A stretch of 64,000 nucleotides of DNA from contig NZ_CP035946.1 of assembly GCF_013177655.1 (NCBI RefSeq), forward strand, positions 1,302,001 to 1,366,000. The letters are read 5' to 3'. This DNA is from Campylobacter canadensis (GTDB lineage: Bacteria; Campylobacterota; Campylobacteria; Campylobacterales; Campylobacteraceae). Made by a program: the position numbers and the translations under genes. How positions within the stretch are numbered: the stretch's first letter is position 1; the number at the start of each line of letters is the position of its first letter. The notes beneath the pieces are model-generated. The model ran no database searches. It worked only from the letters and a program-made list of their open reading frames with translations, and was not told the DNA's origin. Shown piece after piece: positions 53,379 to 62,376 of the stretch.

Positions 53379-54973
53379 CAAGTTTAATAGAAGATATCGC
53401 CAATAAAGTTTATAACAACCCTTACCTAAAATCATTGTTGTGTATACTAGAAAAAGACTATGTAAATAACTTAAGCCAAATAGATAAAAAATGGTCTTTA
53501 AACAATAAACAATATAAAGATTTAATAAGATTTATAGATATTTTATCTAGATCTAAAACACCAAAGAATAAAAATTTAACTATAAAAATAATCAGTTTAT
53601 TGATTGATTTTCCAATAATCAATGATGATTTTTTTAAACTACTTATTGTAAACAGCTTTGTAAAACTAGGAAATTTTCCATCATTACAAATTTTAGATAA
53701 TTTTCAAGATTGTTTTTATTTTAGAGAATTAAGAGAAGACTACAATATTAAAAACATAACCAACCAATCGCCATTAAAACATATATTTACAGATAGTCAA
53801 AAACAATTATTTGATGAATTAATAAAATCGAATCATTATAGTTTTTCTAGCAACACTTCTTTCGGAAAAACTTTTGTATTGACGGCTTTTATTAAATATA
53901 TTATAGAAAATAAGAAAAATGAAAATAATGAAGACAATATAGCTCTAATGGTTCCAACCAAAGCACTAATTCATCAATTATTCAAAAGTATAAATGAAAT
54001 TTTAAAAGATTTTCCAAATAATTACAAAGCAATAATATCACCTAAAATTCCGAAATATTTCTTAAATAATAAAAATAATTATATTTTTATATTTACACCA
54101 GAAAGACTAATATCATTTTTTGCAGAAAACAATAACCCACCAATAAAATATCTTTTTGTTGATGAAGCACATAAACTATTAAGCAATAATGACACAAGGT
54201 CGGTTTTAATATATCATGCGATTACAATGGCAAATTCAAAAGATATTAAAATTTATTTTTCATCTCCAAATATTCACAACGCTGATATTTTTTTAAAAAT
54301 TATAAATAAAAATCAAAATTTTAATAAGTATATTGAAGAATCTCCTGTAACTCAAAATAAATTCTTTATAGACACCACAACAAATGATAGTTATATGCTT
54401 TCTGATTTTCAAGAAAATATAAAAATTGATAATTTACATTTTAAACACGGCAGCAACCCCATTCAAAATCTTTATGACTTAATAAACTTCATATCTTTTA
54501 AAAATTCACAAAGTATTGTGTATTGTAATACCCCAAGAAATGCCATGGAATATTCTACAAAATATGCAGAATTATTAAGCAATATAAAAAACGAAGAAAT
54601 TCAAGAAACCATAACATTTATAGAAAGAAATATACATAAATCATACTTTTTAATCCAATGTTTAAAAAAAGGTATAGCATATTATTTTGGTAATATGCCA
54701 GAAGAGTTAAAAATTCAAATTGAATATCTATATAACAAAGGGGTTATAAATTTATTATTTTGTACTTCAACGCTATTGGAAGGTGTAAATTTACCCGTCA
54801 AAAATATCTTTATTTTAAATGAAAAAATAGGTAGAAGAAGATTTCAAAAAATTGATTTTTGGAACCTAGCTGGTAGAGCTGGTAGACTAGGCAAAGAATT
54901 AAGTGGTAATATATTTTGTGTAAGACTAGATAAAAAATATTGGGGGGGGGGAAAAATGCTAAAGAACTATTAA
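53375..54973 (+). CDS. hamB: Hachiman helicase HamB, N-terminal frame
   Basis: The 532-residue frame has SF2 helicase motifs: SSNTSFGKTFVLTAF (about 158), a MVPTKALIHQL motif, VDEAHKLL (about 263), SIVYCNTPRNA, a CTSTLLEGVNLP motif and NLAGRAGRLGKE (about 490). After KKYW the frame enters a run of ten G (54942-54951) and stops 7 codons later at 54973. The normal HamB C-terminal region continues in another frame. The gene is thus in an OFF or truncated state. G8 or G11 would restore the reading frame. Poly-G tracts of this length vary at high frequency in Campylobacter. Confidence 0.9.
   Translation: MTSLIEDIANKVYNNPYLKSLLCILEKDYVNNLSQIDKKWSLNNKQYKDLIRFIDILSRSKTPKNKNLTIKIISLLIDFPIINDDFFKLLIVNSFVKLGNFPSLQILDNFQDCFYFRELREDYNIKNITNQSPLKHIFTDSQKQLFDELIKSNHYSFSSNTSFGKTFVLTAFIKYIIENKKNENNEDNIALMVPTKALIHQLFKSINEILKDFPNNYKAIISPKIPKYFLNNKNNYIFIFTPERLISFFAENNNPPIKYLFVDEAHKLLSNNDTRSVLIYHAITMANSKDIKIYFSSPNIHNADIFLKIINKNQNFNKYIEESPVTQNKFFIDTTTNDSYMLSDFQENIKIDNLHFKHGSNPIQNLYDLINFISFKNSQSIVYCNTPRNAMEYSTKYAELLSNIKNEEIQETITFIERNIHKSYFLIQCLKKGIAYYFGNMPEELKIQIEYLYNKGVINLLFCTSTLLEGVNLPVKNIFILNEKIGRRRFQKIDFWNLAGRAGRLGKELSGNIFCVRLDKKYWGGGKMLKNY
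54942..54951 (+). repeat. G10 contingency tract in hamB
   Basis: Ten consecutive G in an AT-rich gene, between codons for KKYW and the helicase C-terminal region. Intact reading needs 2+3n G, i.e. eight or eleven. Confidence 0.9.
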
Positions 54974-55908
54974 ACAAAAACATAGAAAAACAAGATTTTG
55001 AACTCTTTTCAAGCAAGAAGAAATTATATAATAATCTAGGCAAAATCTTAAACAATGAAAAAATTAATTTAAAACCAAATAAATTGAAACGCTTAAATGC
55101 ATATGCTAATGTAATGTTTTATCATGAAACAATGAGTATCGATTCTCTTTTAAAAAATAATTTTATAAATACAAATCAAAATAATAAAGATAAGTTGCAA
55201 GAGTATAAAAATAATTATACAACCATAAAAGATATTGTTGCAAAAAACATAAATATAGATATACAAACACAAATAAAAATATTTAATAACAATTTAACAC
55301 CTATGCCAAATGAAATTAGTCATAAAGCATGTTTGGAATTACTAAAGATTATTCATACAAAATATAATTTAAAAAACATAACCGAACCCCAATTATCTTA
55401 TTATGCATTAATGATGTATAAATGGATAGATTCTCAATCATTACATGAAATTATCAATAGTTCCATTACATACTATGAATATAACAACAAACCAATAAAA
55501 ATAGAATATAATAAAGATGAAAACTTTAATAAAAATAATCCATTACATGTAAATATTCTTATTGAAAATATCATCAATTGTATAGAAAAAACTATAAAAT
55601 TTGATCTGAAAAACTACATATCAAACTACCAAGAATTTTTAACTTTTAAAGGCTACCAAATTAATTTAGATTGGGCATCATTTATTGAATATGGTAGTAG
55701 TAATAAAACCTTAATAGAACTTCAAGAACTTGGTTTTAGTAGAAATATTGCAAATTTTTTAAAAAAATATCATTTAGATAAATTCTTAAACACAAATGAT
55801 GTTATAGATGATTTTAATGAAATAGATTTAAAAAATTCAATTGATAAAAAACAACACAAAAATGAATACAATGAGATTGCAGATTTTTTAAACTGGGAAA
55901 AAATATAA
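54949..55908 (+). CDS. HamB C-terminal part, out of frame downstream of G10
   Basis: After the G tract the frame GGKNAKELLNKNIEKQDFELF runs open for about 315 codons to 55908. It is helical, lysine and asparagine rich, and has no ribosome binding site; a TTG at 54940 is the only possible start and is part of the tract. The segment fits the C-terminal regulatory region of HamB, which contacts HamA. Joined with the first frame it gives about 840 residues, near the usual HamB size. Confidence 0.8.
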   Translation, partial: GKNAKELLNKNIEKQDFELFSSKKKLYNNLGKILNNEKINLKPNKLKRLNAYANVMFYHETMSIDSLLKNNFINTNQNNKDKLQEYKNNYTTIKDIVAKNINIDIQTQIKIFNNNLTPMPNEISHKACLELLKIIHTKYNLKNITEPQLSYYALMMYKWIDSQSLHEIINSSITYYEYNNKPIKIEYNKDENFNKNNPLHVNILIENIINCIEKTIKFDLKNYISNYQEFLTFKGYQINLDWASFIEYGSSNKTLIELQELGFSRNIANFLKKYHLDKFLNTNDVIDDFNEIDLKNSIDKKQHKNEYNEIADFLNWEKI

Positions 55909-55980
55909 AATTTATATAACTTAGTTATGTTAAAATTAATTCACATAGCTATAATTAGAATTTTACCCTAATGTTTCCAC

Positions 55981-56181
55981 TTAAAAGTTCGATAAGGAGG
56001 TGAGGTTTACACCTAAGCTTTTTTTGTTTTTAAATTCACTAAATTCTACCTTCTGACCTGCGTTTGGCAATATTTCACTCTTCCATTCTGTTATATTAAA
56101 ATAATAATCTTTATTTGTATCTGCCGAAAAAATAAAACCATAACCATCGTTTGAATTATAAAATTTAATAGTTCCTTTCAT
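55981..56181 (-). CDS. Cold-shock domain protein (CspA-like)
   Basis: The 66-residue protein from ATG 56181 was chosen over a start 9 codons upstream because AAAGGA lies just ahead. It has the cold-shock pattern MKGTIKFYNSNDGYGFIF...YFNITEW: RNP1 is GYGFIF, and the RNP2 position reads YYFNITEW rather than VFVHFSA, so it is divergent. Such proteins bind single-stranded RNA or DNA. It stands alone between hamB and the plsC remnant. The divergence from classical CspA suggests a specialised or horizontally acquired copy. Confidence 0.78.
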   Translation of the reverse strand: MKGTIKFYNSNDGYGFIFSADTNKDYYFNITEWKSEILPNAGQKVEFSEFKNKKSLGVNLTSLSNF

Positions 56182-56235
56182 AAATTGTCCTTTTATTGAT
56201 ATCTTCATAAAGCCATAGCATTATATTTGATTTAT

Positions 56236-56929
56236 CTAAAAACAATCTTCATTTTGTTTTAGTATCTTATTAAGTTCTTTTTGCATAGCAATTCTTGTAT
56301 TTTCAAGCCAATTTTCATCATCTAAATTAGCAATATCAAAAAACTTAATGATTATTTTTTGATTTCTTTTTATATGCAAGGTTGTGCTATGCATTTTTAG
56401 CACCTACTATTAAAATGGGTTGAACTTTTAAATTTAGCTTTTTTGCTAAAATCTCAGCCCCTCTTTTAAAAGGCTTTATAATTTTAATGTCCCCGCCTCT
56501 AGTTTTATCAGGAAATATTGATAAAATTCTATTTTCTTTTACCCTTTGTTCTGCTTCTTTTACAACCCTTACGAGAAAATCCCTTGCTAAATCTCTATCA
56601 ATCAAAATCATTTTGGCTTTTTCATCACTTCAAAAACATATCTCCTATTTCTTTTTTACCAATCCATGATATATCTTTTTTGCTTATCGCCTCAAGTAAA
56701 ATAATATCTAATAAGCTTTGATGATTCATTATAAACATTTGGGCGTTTTCATTGATTTCGCCCCTTATTTCTACTTTTGCACCGAGTAAAAAAGTATAAA
56801 TCTAGCCCACAAAATCCTAATTTTATGAATTTTATTAGGAAAAATATAAAACAAACAAATAACAATACTAACGCTAAAAACAAAAATAAATATAAATAAA
56901 TAAAGCCATAATTTATTTAGTATTTTCAT
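56236..56929 (-). pseudogene. Acyltransferase PlsC-like, disrupted
   Basis: Four frame pieces reconstruct a 1-acyl-glycerol-3-phosphate acyltransferase. There is an N-terminal membrane helix from ATG 56929 (MKILNKLWLYLFIFIF), then FIMNHQSLLDIILLEA with the catalytic NHxxxxD, then ILSIFPDKTRGG...FKRGAEILA (the usual FPEGTR is FPDKTR), and the tail MHSTTLHIKRNQK...ILKQNEDCF. Frame changes lie near 56795 and 56630, and a stop separates the last two pieces near 56387. A functional copy is presumably elsewhere in the genome. Confidence 0.78.
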
Positions 56930-57054
56930 ATAAATCCCGCAAAATATCATATTTAATGCTTTTAGCTTTAATTATACCTAAAATAAACTATTGTTTTCTA
57001 GGCTTTTTGATTAGCCGTTATTTTATCTTTAACACACTTTACAATGTAATTTTC

Positions 57055-58035
57055 TTAAAATTTAATTAAAACTTTGCCTTTTTTGTTATTATTTTTTAGG
57101 CTTTTTAAAGCCTTGTTTATATCATCTAGGATAAAAATCTCGCCTACTGATGGATGGTATTTGATTTTTTCTAGCATAGAAGATATTTGCTTAAGCTCTT
57201 CGCCGTTTTTATTAACGAACATAAAGTAATACTCGCAGCCTACTTTTTTAGCTGCATTATTTAACTTTAAGCCCGCAAAATAAAACAAAATCTGCTTTAA
57301 TTTTGAAAGATTAAAACTTTTAGCAAATTTCATATCTGGCATAGCCTTTAAAGATACTAATTTTCCGCCTTTATTTAGTATTTTAAACTGCTTAAAAGTT
57401 TCATCGCCACCAATGCTATCTATTACAAAATCTACTTTAATTTTTGTATAATCATCATTTTTTGTAAAATACTCACAAACTCCTAATTCTAAAGCCATTT
57501 GTTTAAAATTCTCATTTCCATTAGCGTATATTTTAAAACCCATTTGCTTCGCAAGTGCTAAGGCAATCATACCAAAACTCCCACTAGCCCCAGAAATAAA
57601 AATAGAATTACCACTTTTAGCATTTATTAATTTAATAGCTTGTAAAAAAGTAAGCGCTGCTAATGGTATACAAGCTGCTTCAGCATCACTTAAGTAAGTA
57701 GGAACTTTTGCTATATGTGTATGATTAATTGATATAAATTCAGCAAAGGCACCGATTTTATCAATACTAAGCCTTGCAAAAACCCTATCTCCTACTTTAA
57801 AATCTTTTACATTTTTGCCTATGCTAGTTATAAATCCCACCATTTCATTTCCTAAAATTTGTGGCAATTTATAAGGGCTTATTAGATTTATTGTGCCATC
57901 TTTTATAAGATTATCTAGCGGATTAACAGCTGCATAACTTATTTTTACTAAAACTTCATCATCTGTTATCTTTGGAATATCAATTTCTTTTATTTCTAAA
58001 TCGCTTTTAAAATTATTTAAAACCGCTGCCTTCAT
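57055..58035 (-). CDS. MDR-family NAD(P)-dependent alcohol dehydrogenase / quinone oxidoreductase
   Basis: A 326-residue medium-chain reductase without structural zinc cysteines, closest to the quinone-oxidoreductase branch. It has a GroES-like N-terminal domain with GNEMVGFITSIGKNVKDFKVGDRVFA (about 68-93) and a Rossmann motif SIFISGASGSFGMIALALAK (about 143-162). The GASGSFG loop binds NAD(P)H. The C-terminal VGEIFILDDINKALKSLKNNNKKGKVLIKF is typical. It lies 65 bases after the methyltransferase gene on the same strand. Substrate unknown. Confidence 0.85.
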   Translation of the reverse strand: MKAAVLNNFKSDLEIKEIDIPKITDDEVLVKISYAAVNPLDNLIKDGTINLISPYKLPQILGNEMVGFITSIGKNVKDFKVGDRVFARLSIDKIGAFAEFISINHTHIAKVPTYLSDAEAACIPLAALTFLQAIKLINAKSGNSIFISGASGSFGMIALALAKQMGFKIYANGNENFKQMALELGVCEYFTKNDDYTKIKVDFVIDSIGGDETFKQFKILNKGGKLVSLKAMPDMKFAKSFNLSKLKQILFYFAGLKLNNAAKKVGCEYYFMFVNKNGEELKQISSMLEKIKYHPSVGEIFILDDINKALKSLKNNNKKGKVLIKF

Positions 58036-58100
58036 ACTTTTCCTTGTTTTATTTATTAAAATAATTAAAACTTTTTGCAGTTAATATTTAATTAATAATT

Positions 58101-58940
58101 TTAATTATCAATTTTTACCCCCACAAGCGAAGAAAAATTTCTTAAAAAACTTTGCGGCAATAATCCAAAAAATACCCCAGCTAGACCATATCTAAAAGAG
58201 TATTTTTTCATATACACAGTCTCATTTAAAGGCTTTACTTTTACTATATCGCTAAGCAAAGATATAAAATCATCAAGCCCATTTATACCACTTTTAAAAT
58301 CAATTTTAAGCTCGGACATAGTTTTATGTTTTACTTGCTTGTTAGCTATTTTCGTGCCTACTAAATCAGCATAAATATAAACATCTTTTAACAAGCTAAA
58401 ATTCTTTATAATTTGCTTAATCTCGCTTTTTTTAAAATACATCAAAAGCCCTTCTAAAATTACTATAAAATTAGCATTTTTGTGCTTTTGTTTTATATCT
58501 TTTATCCAAGTATCATCAAAAACATCTCCAACTAAGCTAAAATTTTTATCATTATCGCTAAAAAATTGCTTACGAATTTTTATAACTTCAGGTAAATCAG
58601 CATTATAAAACACAATATTTTTATCTTTTAATTCGTCTTTTAACCTTTCATATCTACTATCAAGCCCACAAGCAGCATTTATTACTACAAGCTCACTAAA
58701 TTGATAGCAAAGCTCACGCACTTTATCATCAAAATATTTAGCTCTAAAAAGGCAACCAATATTAGAAAATCTATCTTTTTCATAAATTTCATACTTTCCT
58801 TCAATGTTTGAAACTAAAAATTCTGCTTTTGGGTCGTTTAAAATAGCATTTTTTCCTTCTTTTGCTCTTTTGCTTTCTTTGGCTTTGTAATAAAGCGGGA
58901 TTAAAAGTGTGCTTGAAATTTCATCGTTTATTTTTAGCAT
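58101..58940 (-). CDS. LCMT-type class I SAM-dependent methyltransferase
   Basis: A 279-residue protein of the leucine carboxyl methyltransferase-like family (PF04072 type): ISSTLLIPLYYKAKES at the start, VINAACGLDSRYERL (SAM motif I, about 87), FYNADLPEVIKIRKQF (motif II), and FIVILEGLLMYF (about 154). Bacterial members often modify small molecules such as polyketides, and substrates are usually unknown. It is the first gene before the oxidoreductase, with AGGAGG before the ATG. The 230-base AT-rich gap upstream separates it from the second hsd locus. Confidence 0.85.
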   Translation of the reverse strand: MLKINDEISSTLLIPLYYKAKESKRAKEGKNAILNDPKAEFLVSNIEGKYEIYEKDRFSNIGCLFRAKYFDDKVRELCYQFSELVVINAACGLDSRYERLKDELKDKNIVFYNADLPEVIKIRKQFFSDNDKNFSLVGDVFDDTWIKDIKQKHKNANFIVILEGLLMYFKKSEIKQIIKNFSLLKDVYIYADLVGTKIANKQVKHKTMSELKIDFKSGINGLDDFISLLSDIVKVKPLNETVYMKKYSFRYGLAGVFFGLLPQSFLRNFSSLVGVKIDN

Positions 58941-59170
58941 AAGTCCTCCTTTTTTTAGTCTAAAATTATAATATATTTGATATTAATTATCAAATATATT
59001 TTATTTAAATATTGTATATTTGAATATAAAATTTATTATCAATAAGTAATTTTTATTATCAAAATATAAAAAAGAAAAATAAAGTAAATACTTTATCACA
59101 ATATAAACAAATAATATTGTATTTTTAGTATTCTTTTGTCATAATAACTCATTCAAGTATAAGGATTTTC

Positions 59171-61072
59171 ATGAATTTAGAAGCGCATAATGATATGATA
59201 AATTTTATTTGGAAAGTAGCCGATGATTTAAGAGACCACTATGTAAAAGGCAAATATAGAGATGTGATACTTCCGATGACAGTTATTCGCTGACTTGATT
59301 TAGTCTTAGCACCTACAAAACAAAAGGTTTTAGATACTTACAACGCTTACAAAGACAAGCTAGACAATCCAAACTCTATATTAACAAGCGAAAAATTTGG
59401 CAGTGGATATAGCTTTTACAACCACTCAAATTTCACCCTAGAAAGCCTACTAAACGACCCAAGCAATATAAGAATTAATTTTGAAAACTACCTAGACGGC
59501 TTTAGCCCAAATGTAAAAGATATCATCGCTAAGTTTAAGTTCAAAAACGAGCTAGAAACACTAGATGAAGCAAACCTTTTATATCAAATCGTAGAAAAGT
59601 TTTGCTCTAAAAAGATAAATTTTAGCATTCATCCTACCTACAACGACAAAGGAGAGTTATTAGAAGGGCTTAGCAACCTTGGAATGGGATATGTTTTTGA
59701 AGAACTTATCCGTAAGTTTAACGAAGAAAACAACGAAGAAGCAGGAGAGCACTTCACCCCAAGAGAGATTATCCGTCTTATGACTTGCTTAGTTTTTTTG
59801 CCTGTCAAAGATGAGATAAAAGAAGGAGATTTCATCATCTATGATAATGCCTGTGGAAGCGGTGGAATGCTAACAGAATCCAAAGAATTCGTAACCGACC
59901 CAAATGGCAAAATCAAATCAGAAGCCAACTTCTACCTATACGGACAAGAGCTAAACCCCGAAACCTACGCAATATGCACAGCCGATATGCTAATAAAAGG
60001 CGAAAATCCGGAAAACATCAAATTTGGCTCTACTCTTAGCAACGACCAAGTAAATGTAAAATGTGATTTCATGCTAACTAACCCACCTTATGGTAAAAAT
60101 TGGGACAAAGACCAAAAAGACCTAAATGTAGAAAAAATCAAAAGCAAAAGCGTATGTGATGACCCTAGATTTAGCATAGGTATCACTAGTAAAAGCGATG
60201 GACAGATGATGTTTTTGCTAAATATGATTAGCAAAATGAGGCATGATACAAAGTTGGGCAGCCGAATTGCTAGCGTTCATAATGGTAGCCCATTATTCAA
60301 CTCAGACGGCGGTCAAGTAGCCATAAGAAGCCATATTATAAAAAATGATTTACTAGAAGCCATAATCGCACTTCCTACAAATATGTTTTATAACACAGCC
60401 ATACCTACTTTTATATGGATTCTTACAAACAAAAAACCAGAGCATAAAAAAGGCAAAGTGTGGCTAATGAACGCTACAAATTATTATCAAAAAATGAAAA
60501 AATCCCTAGGCTCAAAATCAAACGAAATGACAAACGAGCATATAGAAAAAATCACCGAGCAGTTTTTAGACAATGCTAGCAATGATGATTGTATCATCTT
60601 AAATAACGATGATTTGGGCTATGTAAAAGTAGTAGTTGAACAAGTAAAAACGCTAAATGAACTACAAAATAACGAAAGCTTTAACAAACTAAAAGATAAA
60701 GAAACAATTATCTCTAAACTAAAAGAACTTGAACAAAGTCCAAAAGATTTTAAAAACTCTTTAGAATTTGCAAAGTTTTTAGGCGTAAAGCTAAGTAAAT
60801 CAGAGCTAAAACTCCTAATAAATAGCGACAAAAACACCAACACAGAAAAAATCCCACTCACTAGTGATATAAACGAATACTATGAAAAAGAAATAAAACC
60901 ATTTATACCAAACTCTTGGGTGGATTTAAAAAGTAAGCAAATAGGCTATGAAATACTATTTAACAAGTATTTTTACACCTACGAAAAACCAAGAGAATTA
61001 GATGAGATAAAACACGAATTAAGCTCACTTGAAAACGAACTAAAAGACCTTTTAGGCGAGATTTTATCATGA
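59171..61072 (+). pseudogene. hsdM: Type I modification subunit HsdM (second locus), one nonsense codon
   Basis: From ATG 59171 (MNLEAHNDMINFIWKVADDL) the frame is open to 61072 except for TGA at 59291-59293 (codon 41), where the family has arginine (VIRRLD); one C-to-T change of CGA explains it. The rest is complete: [32 protein letters not shown]-type region split at [22 protein letters not shown] (SAM motif), and TNPPYGKNWD (catalytic NPPY). The full product would be 633 residues. Restart at the internal ATG 59684 would lose 171 residues. It overlaps hsdS by 4 bases. A single clean nonsense suggests a recent loss or a base-call error. Confidence 0.85.
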
Positions 61073-62376
61073 TAGCATATAAAGAAAGTGGCATAAAATG
61101 GCTAGGTAAAATCCCCGCTCATTGGGAAGTAGCAAGAGTTAAGGATATATTTTATTTATTTAAAGATATTAGCTACATAGAAAATCCTACTGTTTTAAGT
61201 CTTACAAGAGATGGTGTAAAAGTTAGAGATATGAGTAATTTAAAAGGACAATTTGCTGAAAATTACAACAACTACAATAAGGTAAAAGTTGGAGATTTGC
61301 TTTTAAATGTAATGGATTTATATAGTGGAGCAAATTGTAATGTTTCGCAAGTTGATGGAGTGATAAGTCCTGCGTATGCAAATTTAAGACAACATAAAGA
61401 ATGTTACCCTAAATATTTTGATTATTATTTTAAAATGCAGTATATAAGTAAAGCATTTCAGGCTGCAGGTAAGGGTGTATCGTATGAGCATAGATGGACT
61501 TTAACATCTGAAGTATTATTAAATTATCCAATTCCTTTACCACCATTAGAAGAGCAAAAGAAAATCGCTGATTTTTTAGATGAGAAGTGCAAAAAAATAG
61601 ATGATTTTGTAACTAAACAAGCGAAATTTATAGAACTTTTAAAAGAACAAAAACAAGTTTTGATAAACCAAGCTACCACAAAAGGCTTAGATAAATCCAC
61701 CGAACTAAAAGACAGCCATATCCCCCACTTAGGCAAAATCCCCACCCATTGGGAAGTTGTAAGGCTTAAGAATATAGCTAAGTTTAACAGGGGTTTGAAT
61801 ATAACTAAAGAAAATTTAAAAGATGATGGTGTTTATTGTATTAGTTATGGAGAAATACATTCAAAATATCCATTTATAGTTAATCCAAAAAATCATAAAT
61901 TAAAATGTGTAGAAAATGAATACTTAAATACTAATATAAATTCAATGTTGTATAAAGGTGATTTTATTTTTGCTGATACTTCTGAAGATATTGAAGGGTC
62001 TGGAAATTTTACGCTTTATGATGGAGAAGATGAAGCGTTTGCGGGTTATCATACAATTATCGTAAGAGTGGATAAAAATATTTTTTATCCAAAATTTTTA
62101 GCATATGAATTTGATAGTAAAACTTATAGAAATAAAATTCAAAGTTTGGTATCAGGTGTAAAAGTTTTTAGTATTACACAAGCTATTTTAAGAGAAACAG
62201 AAGTGTGGATACCACCACTAGAAGAGCAAAAGAAAATCGCAAAATATTTAGATGATAAGTGCGAGAAGATAGACAAAGCGATAAACAATATAACAAAACA
62301 AATAAGCCTTATTCAAGAATACAAAACAAGCCTAATAGACACCACCACCAAAGGCATGCTAAAGGAGTTAAAATGA
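61069..62376 (+). CDS. hsdS: Type I specificity subunit HsdS (second locus)
   Basis: A 435-residue HsdS with two target-recognition domains arranged as a repeat. Each half begins with LGKIPxHWEVxRxKxI (about 13-28 and 221-236) and ends with PPLEEQKKIAxxLDxKCxKID (about 160 and 383), the conserved spacer helices. These repeats allow domain swapping and changed specificity. It directs HsdM and HsdR to a bipartite site. The stop overlaps the next start (ATGA at 62373-62376). The gene is intact, unlike hsdM before it. Confidence 0.93.
   Translation: MIAYKESGIKWLGKIPAHWEVARVKDIFYLFKDISYIENPTVLSLTRDGVKVRDMSNLKGQFAENYNNYNKVKVGDLLLNVMDLYSGANCNVSQVDGVISPAYANLRQHKECYPKYFDYYFKMQYISKAFQAAGKGVSYEHRWTLTSEVLLNYPIPLPPLEEQKKIADFLDEKCKKIDDFVTKQAKFIELLKEQKQVLINQATTKGLDKSTELKDSHIPHLGKIPTHWEVVRLKNIAKFNRGLNITKENLKDDGVYCISYGEIHSKYPFIVNPKNHKLKCVENEYLNTNINSMLYKGDFIFADTSEDIEGSGNFTLYDGEDEAFAGYHTIIVRVDKNIFYPKFLAYEFDSKTYRNKIQSLVSGVKVFSITQAILRETEVWIPPLEEQKKIAKYLDDKCEKIDKAINNITKQISLIQEYKTSLIDTTTKGMLKELK

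Noticed and set aside
54940-55908. Separate gene starting at TTG 54940
   Set aside because: The TTG is part of the codons before the G tract, there is no ribosome binding site, and the product continues the HamB protein. It is the shifted C-terminal part.
59684-61072. Shorter hsdM starting at ATG 59684
   Set aside because: The conserved HsdM N-terminus is encoded in the same frame from 59171, broken only by one TGA. The internal ATG lacks a ribosome site.
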